Positions 25,046 to 34,139 of a stretch of 64,000 bases of DNA are shown here, in pieces. Positions within the stretch are counted from its first letter, which is position 1. Each line of letters begins with the position of its first letter. The DNA lies in NCBI GenBank assembly GCA_037126765.1, contig JBBCBC010000012.1, positions 12,958,001 through 13,022,000 of the forward strand. Reading direction: 5' to 3'. Made by a program: the position numbers and the translations under genes. The stretch comes from Stenogyne calaminthoides (Eukaryota; Streptophyta; Magnoliopsida; Lamiales; Lamiaceae). The notes under the pieces were generated by a model. That model made no database searches and was not told the origin of the DNA. It worked only from the letters and a program-made list of their open reading frames with translations.

Positions 25046-25660
25046 TATGAAGAGTAAGTGACTTTCCAGTCCAAACTACTAGTAAGAAGTACTACTAGGT
25101 CCAAACATATTTTTAAGTACTACTAATCCAAAATCTATTATAGAAAGACTCATATACCCTTACCTTCTCTTTTTTTCAGTCCTTTTTTTTGCTTTCTCTT
25201 TTCCTTATTCAAATTCTTTTCTTTTTCTTTATGTCTTCAAATATACACAAAAAAATTCAAAAAATGGGATATTATAGAAAAAATTGTGAAAAATTCATAT
25301 CAAAATTACAAAGAGTCATGCCCAAAAAATTGGAAAATTGTAGAAAAATTCATATCCCAAATTACATATTTTCAGAATTCGACATGCACATATTAACCAA
25401 TTTGATGAACATATTCACCAATTTGATGAACATATGCACAAAAAACATGCATGTATGCATCCAAAATGATACAAATCTGAGATCCAAATCTAAACATTTC
25501 TCAACCCATCTCGTCTTTCTTCCATCATCAATCATCCATCTTTGCGGTCTTCCTCCATCATCAATCATCCACCGAAAATTACAAAAAAACACAACTCTTT
25601 AAAAAAACTAGAAACCTAGATTCAAAAAATAGAGCCACTACAGAAAGCATTCAACACCTC

Positions 25661-25894
25661 TGTAGGACGGGTTTCATCCGAACCACTATAAAATATCGTG
25701 TGTTCTTTACTGCTTTATGTTCATACTTGACATATGCATTCGATTACAAGTAAAACATCACACATCGTTCTTAAAAGCGAAAAATTTGGTATCACCATTC
25801 CTCTCATTTTTTTTTTATATGCATCATACGACATTTTCGCTTCATACTTGACGCATAAAATGGGTTTCCAATACTCTCAATATCGGGACCTTCA
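25661..25894 (+). repeat. 5' LTR remnant of the nested Sirevirus-like copy
   Basis: It matches 27610-27839 nearly base for base and carries the TATA-like ACTATAAAATAT segment. Confidence 0.8.
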
Positions 25895-25896
25895 AT

Positions 25897-25908
25897 TGGT
25901 ATCAGAGC
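25897..25908 (+). other. Primer-binding site of the nested Sirevirus-like copy
   Basis: An exact TGGTATCAGAGC lies two bases after the LTR remnant. Confidence 0.9.
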
Positions 25909-26024
25909 GGGTTGTTCAAAAGATTCACTAATTTCAAAGTGACCACCTGAACTGATCTCTTTTTAAAACAAAAACCTGATCTCTGTATAAATGCATATAT
26001 TTTAAATGTTTTGGCATCATTATC

Positions 26025-26038
26025 AAAAAGGGGGAAAT
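26025..26038 (+). other. Polypurine tract of the nested Sirevirus-like copy
   Basis: AAAAAGGGGGAAAT immediately precedes TGTTGGG, as in plant Sireviruses. Confidence 0.8.
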
Positions 26039-26659
26039 TGTTGGGATATTTTAGTTTTGATAATTTATGCCAAAACATTATTAACTTGTGTTATTCAAGC
26101 TAATTTACAGAGAACAAATTGAGGGGGAACTCACGAAATCAGAAGAAGATGATCAAGATCAGATGAGGCTGCAGACAAGAATGATCGAGATCAGATGAGT
26201 CAGATGAGTTCCGGAGTCAACTGATGAGCTGTGCAAATCAGATGTGAAGAAAAGCTAAAACCATCAAATCAGAAGAAAAGGTTGCAGATCAGAAGATGAG
26301 CAAAAGAGACTGATCAAGATCAGACGTGATCGAGATCAGATATGAAGATGAAGCGGATGATGAGATCGACGAGATCGACGTGATCGAGATCGGATATGAT
26401 AAACCGATATGCTAACCTAATGAGATGACGATCTTATCCCGAGATGATCCACGAAGATATGTTGATCCGATCACCGGCCGATCGATCAAAGCAAAGAAGA
26501 AATCGGATAAGCTTTGAGAAATGTGACCGAGGGTCGGATGTCACGAACTCGAGAACCGAACTTAGTAAGCCCGAGTGTCAAGATTATCGATCAAACAAGG
26601 TCCACAAGAGAAGTCTGCCGGAATCAAGAAACCGAGACTCATGAAGTTATTGAAGAACT

Positions 26660-26775
26660 CAAGGCTCGGATAACTGAAGGCTCAGATAACACGAAGGCTC
26701 AGATAACTCAAGGCTCGAGATAACTCCGAAGGCTCGGATAACTCAAGACTCGGATAACTCAAGGCTCGGATAGAA
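26660..26775 (+). repeat. Short tandem repeat in the nested LTR (AAGGCTCGGATAACTC type)
   Basis: About seven imperfect 16-18-bp units; copies alternate CTCAGATAAC and CTCGGATAAC, another CAG/CGG alternation. Confidence 0.75.
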
Positions 26776-27394
26776 TCGAAGATCCCAAACTCGGAAGATC
26801 CCAAGAATATAGATTAGAGACTCGTAAGAAATCAAGAATATAACCAGATTAGATTCGGTGGCGTGGACCAATGAGAGGAAGACGACAAGCCCTGAAAAAG
26901 TGCAAAAAAAGCTACAGAGTAGTATGGATTTGAATGTGATTCTCTCCAACGGTAACATTCAAATCCACACTATAAATACAAGTTCTTCCTTCATTATCAA
27001 GTGTGGAATTGATGTGGAAGAGTATGGAGAATGTAGCAAACGATGCTACAGAGCTAAGAAGATATGGGTTCAGCCGGTTCCCTGGGCCAAGGTGTGCCAG
27101 ATGATGCGAGTCTTGAAATATGGCTGATCATTAGTAGAATTTAAGGCATTCAAACAGGAATTGTGCTCTCAATCCTATATACTCAAGCATTCCCACCATA
27201 GAACACAGAGCTAGAAATACACGCATATATTCAAGAGTGTTCTACCCTAGATCTAAGCACAAATGCTATATCCTAAGCTTAGATAGATTTTCCCATCCTT
27301 AGCATCGAGGCTAAACAAATGTAAGGGAAAATCTCAACCTAGTTAGAAACCAAACAAACTTTTACCCAAACTCAAAGTTAGGTTAAGATTGTTA

Positions 27395-27568
27395 GGTGAG
27401 TGTGAACTCGGTAAACATCTATCGGCAATCCCGTGAGGGAGATAAGTCCCGCTTGAGTGTGAACTCGGTAAACATCTATCGGCAATCCCGTAAGGGAGAT
27501 AAGTCCCGCTTGAGTGCAAACTCGGTAAACATCTCGGCCATCCCGTGAGGGGTATAAGTCCCGCAGGT
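27395..27568 (+). repeat. Tandem repeat of ~58 bp in the nested LTR
   Basis: Three units start GTGAACTCGGTAAACATCT and end with GATAAGTCCCGC; the third is slightly shortened. Confidence 0.85.
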
Positions 27569-28557
27569 TAAAGTAGGTTAAGGTGCCCCTGTGTTAAGGG
27601 AATAGTGGATGTAGGACGGGTTTCGTCCGAACCACTATAAAATATCGTGTGTTCTTTACTGCTTTATGCTCATACTTGACATATGCATTCGATTACAAGC
27701 AAAACAACACACATCGTTCTTAAAAGCGAAAAATTTGGTATCACCATTCCCTCACCCCTATTTTATATGCATCGCGACGATGTATTCGCTTTCAAGACGC
27801 TAAAATGGGTTTCCAATACTCTCAATATCGGGACCTTCAACCTCCATTCCCATACTCAAACTACACAAACCCATATTCCCTTTCTCTCTCTACAAAACAA
27901 AAGCATCATTCTTTACAACTTTTCACAAAACAAAACAAAAATAATGGAAGAAGAAAAGAAGACGACAAGAAGAAATGGTGAAAATACCAGAAGAAAACCC
28001 ATATTCTTAGCCTCTGTCTCCATCGCCATAACCTCCGCCTCCCACCACAGATTCGTCTCCTCCACTGCCATAACCATCGCCTCCCATCATATATCTGCCG
28101 CTCCCTAACACCGCCATGACCGCCGCTTCCCACCACTACCACCATAACCGTCGCGAAAATCACACAGATCCGCGCAAAAGATCGGCGGTGGTTCTTGTAT
28201 TTCATGAAAAAAATCGACAGATCTGCTTCTTGTTGCCTTCTTCTCATATACGTCTCCCCCGCCTTCGTCTCCGCCTTTAAATCGGCGGCGGTGTGGTGGC
28301 GTATTCAAGGGGGCTGATTTGGGTGGGAATTAGGGTTTAAATTTTTTTTTTTTAGAGAGATGAGAGAAAATAGAGAGAGAGGGGGGTAAAGAGAGATGAG
28401 ATGAGGGGGCGGCAGATATTGGGGGTATAATGGGCTTTTTAAACACACTTTTGGACCTATGAGTACTTTAATTTTGATTTTGGACCTAGGAGTACTTGAT
28501 GGGCCATTTTTGGACCTAGTAGTACTTATTTCGATTTCTAACCCCCGTATTCTAACA

Positions 28558-30515
28558 AATAAAAGAAAAAGATCCAGGTTATTTTTCGCTTTGATTGATA
28601 AAGATAAATATACACCCCAGAACAAGGCCTCAGACTCAACCCATTGCAGCCGAAAGAAGGGGCAATTCAATTCCTAAACTCAATCCTTCAAATTCAAACA
28701 AAAAGAACAAAAAATTTAATATAAAAAAATTGATTTTTTTCTGCAAATTTAATGGAATAGTGTGGCGCAGAGAATGACATAAGATATTTGTTACCGATTT
28801 ATTAGTCATCTTATATCTCCCGCATGATCCATCTTTCCTTTCTAGTATTTATGGTGGTTGGGATTTCTTCAATTTCTTGATGATCTTTTAGAAGAAAAAT
28901 AAAAATTAGGGTTCATAGTTTGATTTGGCGAAAACATTAAGAAATAAATAAATATAATTATTTAATATTTGATTCGTGAACAAAAATTTCAAAGGGTTGT
29001 TTTTTATTAATTTAATATAAATAGGACTTAAGTTTTTTAATTTATAAAATTTATATTTTTTATTAAAAAAATGTTATAAGGATATTTCAGTAATTTTATA
29101 TTTTTTATTAAAAAAAATTAATTATTTAGTCTCATGGCGAAGTTACGTGACGTGGCAATCTTTTATTGAATATCCGACGGGAAATAAAACTCTTCACGAC
29201 CATGGAAAAGTCAAAGTTTTTATTTTATCTTTATCCCACAATCATCACTTAATTACTTCAAATGTCATTATATTTTACTCACAAACAATCACTTTATTTA
29301 TAAAATGGATTCCACAATACCCTATAATACCCTCTATTTTATCTACTTTATTTACTTTTTTCTTAAAATCTATGCAAAAAACACTAGACATAAAATTAGT
29401 GGACGGAGTGAGTGAGTATATATATTAACGCAAAAACTTGTATGCAATATTGCATACAAGTCATATGTGCAATTATAGGTTCATTGGGCTTTTTTTTTTC
29501 TTTTTTTTTTTCGAACTGGGCAGCCTTGGTCGAGGCGAGAACTTCTTCTTCCTCGCGTCGCCTTGTGCTTGATTTCTTGATTTGATTTTTCGCTAACTAT
29601 TTTTTTCGAGTTCTTCCTTCTCTCTCTTCTCATGTTATTCTTTTTTTTTTTTTCTTCCATATTCTTCTCAATTTCACAATCTGTAATTTTAGAGTGATGA
29701 TTTTTTTTCGCGTTTGTCTTTGGTTTTGTTCATGTAGTAACACTCTTTTTGCTCATAGGGGTATTTCTTTTTTTGTATATGTAACACATCAAGTTGTTAT
29801 GTAAATCTGTAATTTTAATTTGGGAATTTCTTTTTCAGTTTGTTATGGGTTTGTTTATCGTTTATCTTGATTTTTTGTTCATGTAGTAACACTCTTTTCT
29901 TGATGATATTTTTTAGCGTTTGTCTTGATTTTTTGTTCATGTAGTAACACTCTTTTTTGCTCATAGGGTAACAACTCTTTTTGTTCATGTAATAACACAT
30001 CAAGTTCTTATGTAAATCGTAATTTTGAATGGAGAATTTCTTTTCGTTTGTTTCGGTTTTGTTTATCGTTTATCTTGATTTTTATTCATGTAGTAATGTA
30101 TTTATTTTTTCTTTCGTAGGGTAATAATATTTTGTTAAATGTAATGTAGCATCAGTTGTTATGTAAATCTGAACCTTGCCCGCCGCCCTACTTGTGCCCG
30201 AGCCATACGACACGACCCGCCATACGACCCATGAGAATTTAAGGCAAGCTTTTTATGCTTTATTTATGTTGTATTAAGACATACTTATTTAAACAAGCAA
30301 TATTTCACATGAGATTTTCTCATATATTAATTAAATAACTATTAATAAAATGATAAGTACCTTTTTGTGTAGGTAGTTTTATATAGTAAATTTGGGTGCA
30401 AATAATAGCGTGGGGAGATATTAGGCATAGAGGTAATTAGTTTGACGGAATTATACAGTTTGATAAAAAGAGAGAATAATATTGGTGGAAAAATCAGTGG
30501 TTTGTGAGTTTGATT
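28558..30515. other. Intergenic DNA with simple repeats
   Basis: No gene is seen. A GGACGGAGTGAGT stretch at 29401-29413 resembles one end of a Stowaway-like MITE, but no partner end is clear. A 24-bp perfect palindrome lies at 29437-29460. T-rich runs occur at 29489-29510 and 29640-29654. Confidence 0.45.
29700..30150. repeat. Imperfect minisatellite upstream of the DUF599 gene
   Basis: Four or more imperfect units of roughly 60-70 bp share GTTCATGTAGTAACACTCTTTT and GTTTATCGTTTATCTTGATT-type segments. Translated on the minus strand they give a repeated YYMNKKS-like string, which I take as a by-product of the repeat. Confidence 0.65.
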
Positions 30516-32297
30516 ATGGAGGAAAAGCAGCTTGATTTAGTTTTGGTGCCCCTTGGGATGGGTTTGATTTTAGGGTATCATATATGGCTTCTCTGCACCA
30601 TACTTCGGAATCCCAGAAGAACTGTAATTGGTATCAACGCTGAAAGCCGCCATAAATGGGTTTCTGCTTCATGGCTGTTAGTACTCTCTCTCTCTCTTTT
30701 TCCTCTGTTTTTTCTACATTTTTGACAGAGTTTATTTATAACCTTTAGCAGATGGATACAGATGGATACATGTATATATTAGTTTGTATGTAAAAAATAC
30801 AATTTCGATATACAATTTGGATAGATGATGAATTATAATAGCTGGATGGTTTGGGATTTAAGGTATCTTATAAGTTGTGTTTGGAAATTAGGGAAAACCC
30901 CTGTTTAATTTGTCTTTATTTCACCCAAGAATTTATCTTTTTTTTTTTTTTTTGATCGGGACCCAAGAATTTATCTTTAGTTGTGGCATGAGCAATAGTA
31001 TGAATTATATCTCATGATAATTCTTAGCATATTTTCCAATTCCATTCATGTGATTCTATCATGAGTGCAAGAGTAACACTTGTATTTGCATCAGTAGCAC
31101 CTTGCAATTGGTGCATAAATGGTATTATTCAGTAGAAATAACTAATGTTATTCAGTGAAAATAACTGATATTGATCAATTAATATTGTTCAATGGTAAGA
31201 CTGTAATACTATTCATTTAAAAACTAATATTGTTATAAAAAAACAAAAAACAAAAAAACCGATTACACGGTGCAACTGATATGTACGAGAATTTTTTTGG
31301 ATTGCATTTGTTCCTTCTAGTTGTAATTTTTCTGTTTACTTGCTTCTGGATAATTGATTAGGTATGGACCATATGGTAAAATGTCAAAGAAAGAGAATTC
31401 AGTGTATGTCAATGGTTTCAAGTTCATAATGTTCTGTAAGGAGTTTTTGTATGAAGAAATTTTTCAGAATATACATATGATGATACATAAAGTAAGAGTT
31501 GAAAAGCTTGTCAAAAATCAAGAGTTAAAAAGGTTTTTTCTCTCTTAACTTGTCTGTTGTCTATTTTGGTCCCTAAAGAGTTAAGTTTTCGATTTAGTCC
31601 TACATTCAAATTATTTGTCCAAAATCGCCGAATAATTGAGAACTGTGTCGTTTAAAGTCACGCAAATGCCCAATCCATAACTTGCCAACTTTCCAATTTA
31701 GGTTCACTTGTATGGCTTACATATGGTTAACTTGGTGTTCATTTCCAGGATCCATTGAAAAACGGTGTGTTAGCCGTCCAAACAATCCGCAACAACATAA
31801 TGGCGTCGACACTTTTGGCCACGACAGCCATCACTCTGAGCTCACTGATAAGTGTATTCGTGAGCAACAAATCAAGCTCTCCATCATCAGTATTATTGTA
31901 CGGAAACAAGAGCTCACTCACATCTTCCATAAAATTCTTCGCTATCTTGCTTTGCTTTCTCGTGGCCTTTCTATGCAACGTGCAGTCCATAAGGTACTAC
32001 GCGCATGTTAGCTTTCTCGTGACAGTCCCTGCATATCAGAATAAAAAGAATTTTATTGAGTACATTGCCAACAACTTGAATAGAGGAAGCTTCTCTTGGT
32101 CACTTGGATTACGAGCTTTCTACTTGTCGTTCCCTCTGTTTTTGTGGACTTTTGGGCCAATTCCCATGTTCGTTTGTTGCGTTATAATGTCTTTCGTGCT
32201 GTATTTCTTGGATACGACGACTAGCTTCATGAGGGATATGCATGATCAGAGTATTAAGGAGGAGAGTTGTGTTGAAGATGTAGAATCAGCTGTGTGA
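30516..32297 (+). CDS. DUF599-family multi-pass membrane protein, two exons
   Basis: Exon 1 is 30516-30680 (55 codons from ATGGAGGAAAAG). Exon 2 is 31749-32297, ending TGTGTGA. The predicted protein is 237 residues. The intron 30681-31748 starts GTACTC and ends TTCCAG and joins in phase 0; an alternative donor GT at 30677 would change the frame. The protein matches the plant DUF599 family in length and motifs: VPLGMGLILGYHIWLL then TVIGINA in exon 1, and DPLKNGVLAVQTIRNNIMASTLLATTAI, FLVAFLCNVQSIRYY and the SWSLGLRAFY segment in exon 2. Four or five hydrophobic stretches suggest an integral membrane protein. No biochemical role is established for this family that I can name. This is the only apparently intact host gene here, and its exons lack the frame breaks seen in the transposons. 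Promoter elements were not identified. Confidence 0.88.
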
Positions 32298-33303
32298 CTT
32301 TTGGGTATTGTTTGATGTATTTCAAACTTTTGCAGAGGTAGAAATGTTGGTGTATATTATGCTCCAAACATGAAGTTCTTTTTGACAATCTTTGACTCTC
32401 CAAAGAGTTGTTTTTTATGAAGAAATTCATGTGTGATGGGTTATAATGGTAGAAATGTTGTGGGATAAAATTCATTAACCTACTAATTTTATTTAAATTT
32501 TTTATTTTCTTCTCCTAGTTTTTTTTTTTTTTTAAAAAATTCCAATTAGGTAACTGATAAATAAGCAGGTAGAAAGTAGAGCCGGCAATTTGAGCCCAGC
32601 CCGATGGGCTAGCCCAGCTAACCCAAAGCTAAGTATGGGCTCGACTCAAAAATTAGAGGCTCAAAAAAAAGTCGACAAATGTTTTTGCTTCGACTGATGG
32701 GTCAATTTGGTCCGACGGATCATATTGTTGGTGCCTCCCGATTAGCTTCGTTGGAGTTCCCGACCAATTTTATTTTTTTGTTGACATTTGGACTAAAATA
32801 ACATGAAAAAATTGTTACGCAAATCAGAGTGGTTAGTATTGGGGTCAATTTAATGAAAGCCCGAACTACAATTTAAAAAAAAAATTACATCATTAAAGGT
32901 ATAATGATTCAAAAAATTATTCTCTTTGATGAAACAAAAAATATTAGTAAAAAAAAAACTTTTAAAATGAAAATGAATTAAAATTGGGTGTTTTATTTTA
33001 ATTTCCTTAAATAAATAAATAAATAAATACTCGGATAGCACCACAGTTAATATGGGATTAATTTCCATTCTACTCTCAAGATTTTATAAATAACCGTTTA
33101 CATAGATAGATATTAATTTTCTTAAATAAATCAAAGATTCTATAAAAAAAAACGTTTAGATAGATAGATATATATCTATCGATGGATATTAATTTCTTTA
33201 AATAAATCAATACTAAAAGAGCACTTCTACAGAATATTGGATTACTTACCATATACACATACGCATCCCCAATATTTCTTCCATGTATTAATCAATTCTG
33301 GAG
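32298..33303. other. Intergenic DNA after the DUF599 gene
   Basis: The first ~200 bases are probably the 3' untranslated region. The rest is AT-rich with an AAAT-type microsatellite near 33008-33029 and an inverted GATAGATATATATCTATC stretch near 33163-33180. No gene is seen. Confidence 0.5.
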
Positions 33304-33561
33304 GTGCATGGCGGTGTTTTCACTGTGATGGAGTATTTAGACAAGGACCTAAACAGATTCATCCATAATATGCAGACAAAAGATTTCATGATAAACGAGG
33401 TAAAACTTGTAATGAAACAAATATTACAAGAAGTTGGCTTTCTTCATAAGCAAGGAGTCATGCACGGGGATCTTAAGCCTTCAAACATTCTTATGAACGA
33501 ATATTGGAGAAGATTATATTATAATAGCACATTTATATATGTTGTTGGATCTGTTTTTTAA
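33304..33561 (+). pseudogene. Protein-kinase gene fragment
   Basis: The 85-codon frame contains part of a Ser/Thr kinase domain: a hinge-like FTVMEYLDKDLNRFI, an alpha-E-like LVMKQILQEVGFLHKQGV, and the catalytic-loop motif HGDLKPSNILMN. The usual HRD reads HGD. After NEYW the similarity ends and the frame runs into unrelated residues. The glycine-rich loop, the ATP-binding lysine, the DFG motif and the whole C-lobe after the loop are absent. It resembles the CDK/MAPK-like side of the kinase family, but the fragment is too short to place. With a second scrap of the same domain at 34072-34126, it is best read as a relic of an old gene copy and not a working kinase. Confidence 0.75.
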
Positions 33562-34071
33562 TTAAAGAGTAATGATGCCTTTTTTTTATATCTCCTGTAT
33601 TGTTAAATTGGATGAACTCTCACTTTCAATAAATAATCTATTTTAAATAATTATCTTTTTGGAGAACTAATCTTCAATCAAATTCAGAAACTTAATGATG
33701 TCAAGTTGTAAATCATAGTTGGGACTTTACTTTTTTATTATTTTTTCTTTAAATCCCGTCCCAAAATAAAAATGTCAACTGTTATATATATCACATTTGC
33801 ACATAGAGCTCTCAAGGCAGAATATGACCTTTTGTTTTGTAGTGAAATAGTGATCCTGTGATTGTTTATAGATTTGGAAACTTGCATATATATTAGAGAA
33901 ACTCTTGAGAAGGACAAGTTAGCTGAATAAGTCAATCCATTAAATGCCAGCAGAATTTGGCATGAACAAGTGTCACTTGTTTCATTCAGTAATTTGAGCA
34001 AAAAATTGTCTATAACTGAGATAATAGGTAGGTGAGCCCTATTTGCATAAAGAAACATATTTTTCACAAAT

Positions 34072-34126
34072 TTAGTGATGATACAGATCTTAGAGGGTGT
34101 CATGCATGTTCATAAGCAGGGAGTCA
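34072..34126 (+). pseudogene. Second kinase-domain scrap
   Basis: Eighteen codons reading LVMIQILEGVMHVHKQGV align with LVMKQILQEVGFLHKQGV of the fragment at 33304. No catalytic loop follows. It is probably part of the same decayed locus or a tandem copy. Confidence 0.6.
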
Positions 34127-34139
34127 AACAGGGAGTCAA

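Larger units (their letters stand above)
25661..27839 (+). mobile_element. Internally deleted Sirevirus-like Copia with a truncated 5' LTR
   Basis: A full-length LTR (26039-27839) begins TGTTGGGATATTTTAG directly after a polypurine tract. The last ~230 bp of that LTR also occur at 25661-25894, followed at once by a Copia primer-binding site. Only 144 bp of internal sequence remain. The unit is flanked by ACCTC on both sides (25656-25660 and 27840-27844), which looks like a target duplication even though the left LTR lacks its first ~1.57 kb. Alternatively the element is really a small one with 230-bp LTRs (25661-25894 and 27610-27839), and the rest is internal. Confidence 0.7.
26039..27839 (+). 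repeat. 3' LTR of the nested Sirevirus-like copy
   Basis: About 1.8 kb. It contains two internal tandem arrays and a TATA-like ACTATAAAATAT near 27634, with the last 230 bp duplicated at the left end of the element. Confidence 0.7.
25046..28532. mobile_element. DNA-transposon-like insertion with inverted repeats, splitting the old Copia LTR
   Basis: The insertion is flanked by GATTT on both sides (25041-25045 and 28533-28537). A perfect 19-bp inverted repeat, AAGTACTACTAGGTCCAAA, occurs at 25087-25105 and inverted at 28509-28527. More degenerate AGTACT..AGGTCCAAA copies lie just inside each end. Removing the nested LTR element (25661-27839) leaves about 1.3 kb with no transposase, so this is a non-autonomous element. 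The family is not identified: 5-bp duplications do not fit the common plant hAT (8 bp) or Mutator (about 9 bp) classes, and the true ends may differ by some bases. Right of the nested element, 27900-28300 is richer in GC and looks like captured gene sequence. Confidence 0.55.
17374..28557 (+). mobile_element. Old, decayed Ty1/Copia element with a nested insertion in its 3' LTR
   Basis: The sequence 17451-17741 recurs at 24767-25045 and is completed at 28533-28557, so the 3' LTR is split by a later insertion (25046-28532). After the first LTR comes a Copia primer-binding site (17743). Decayed Gag, protease, integrase, reverse transcriptase and RNase H remnants follow on the plus strand. The extreme start of the 5' LTR is uncertain: the first ~80 bp do not align well with the 3' LTR start near 24640, and I found no clear target duplication. 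Heavy decay suggests this is among the oldest insertions here. Confidence 0.75.

Noticed and set aside
25189..25602. 137-codon open frame with repeated NLMNIFTNLMNICT as a gene
   Set aside because: It sits in the arm of an inverted-repeat insertion, is low in complexity, and has no recognised domain.
31354..31548. Extra exon of the DUF599 gene
   Set aside because: The family sequence runs directly from exon 1 to exon 2; this frame has no family similarity and lies within the intron.
33304..33561. Working protein kinase
   Set aside because: It lacks the ATP-binding region, the DFG motif and the C-lobe, and similarity ends shortly after the catalytic loop.
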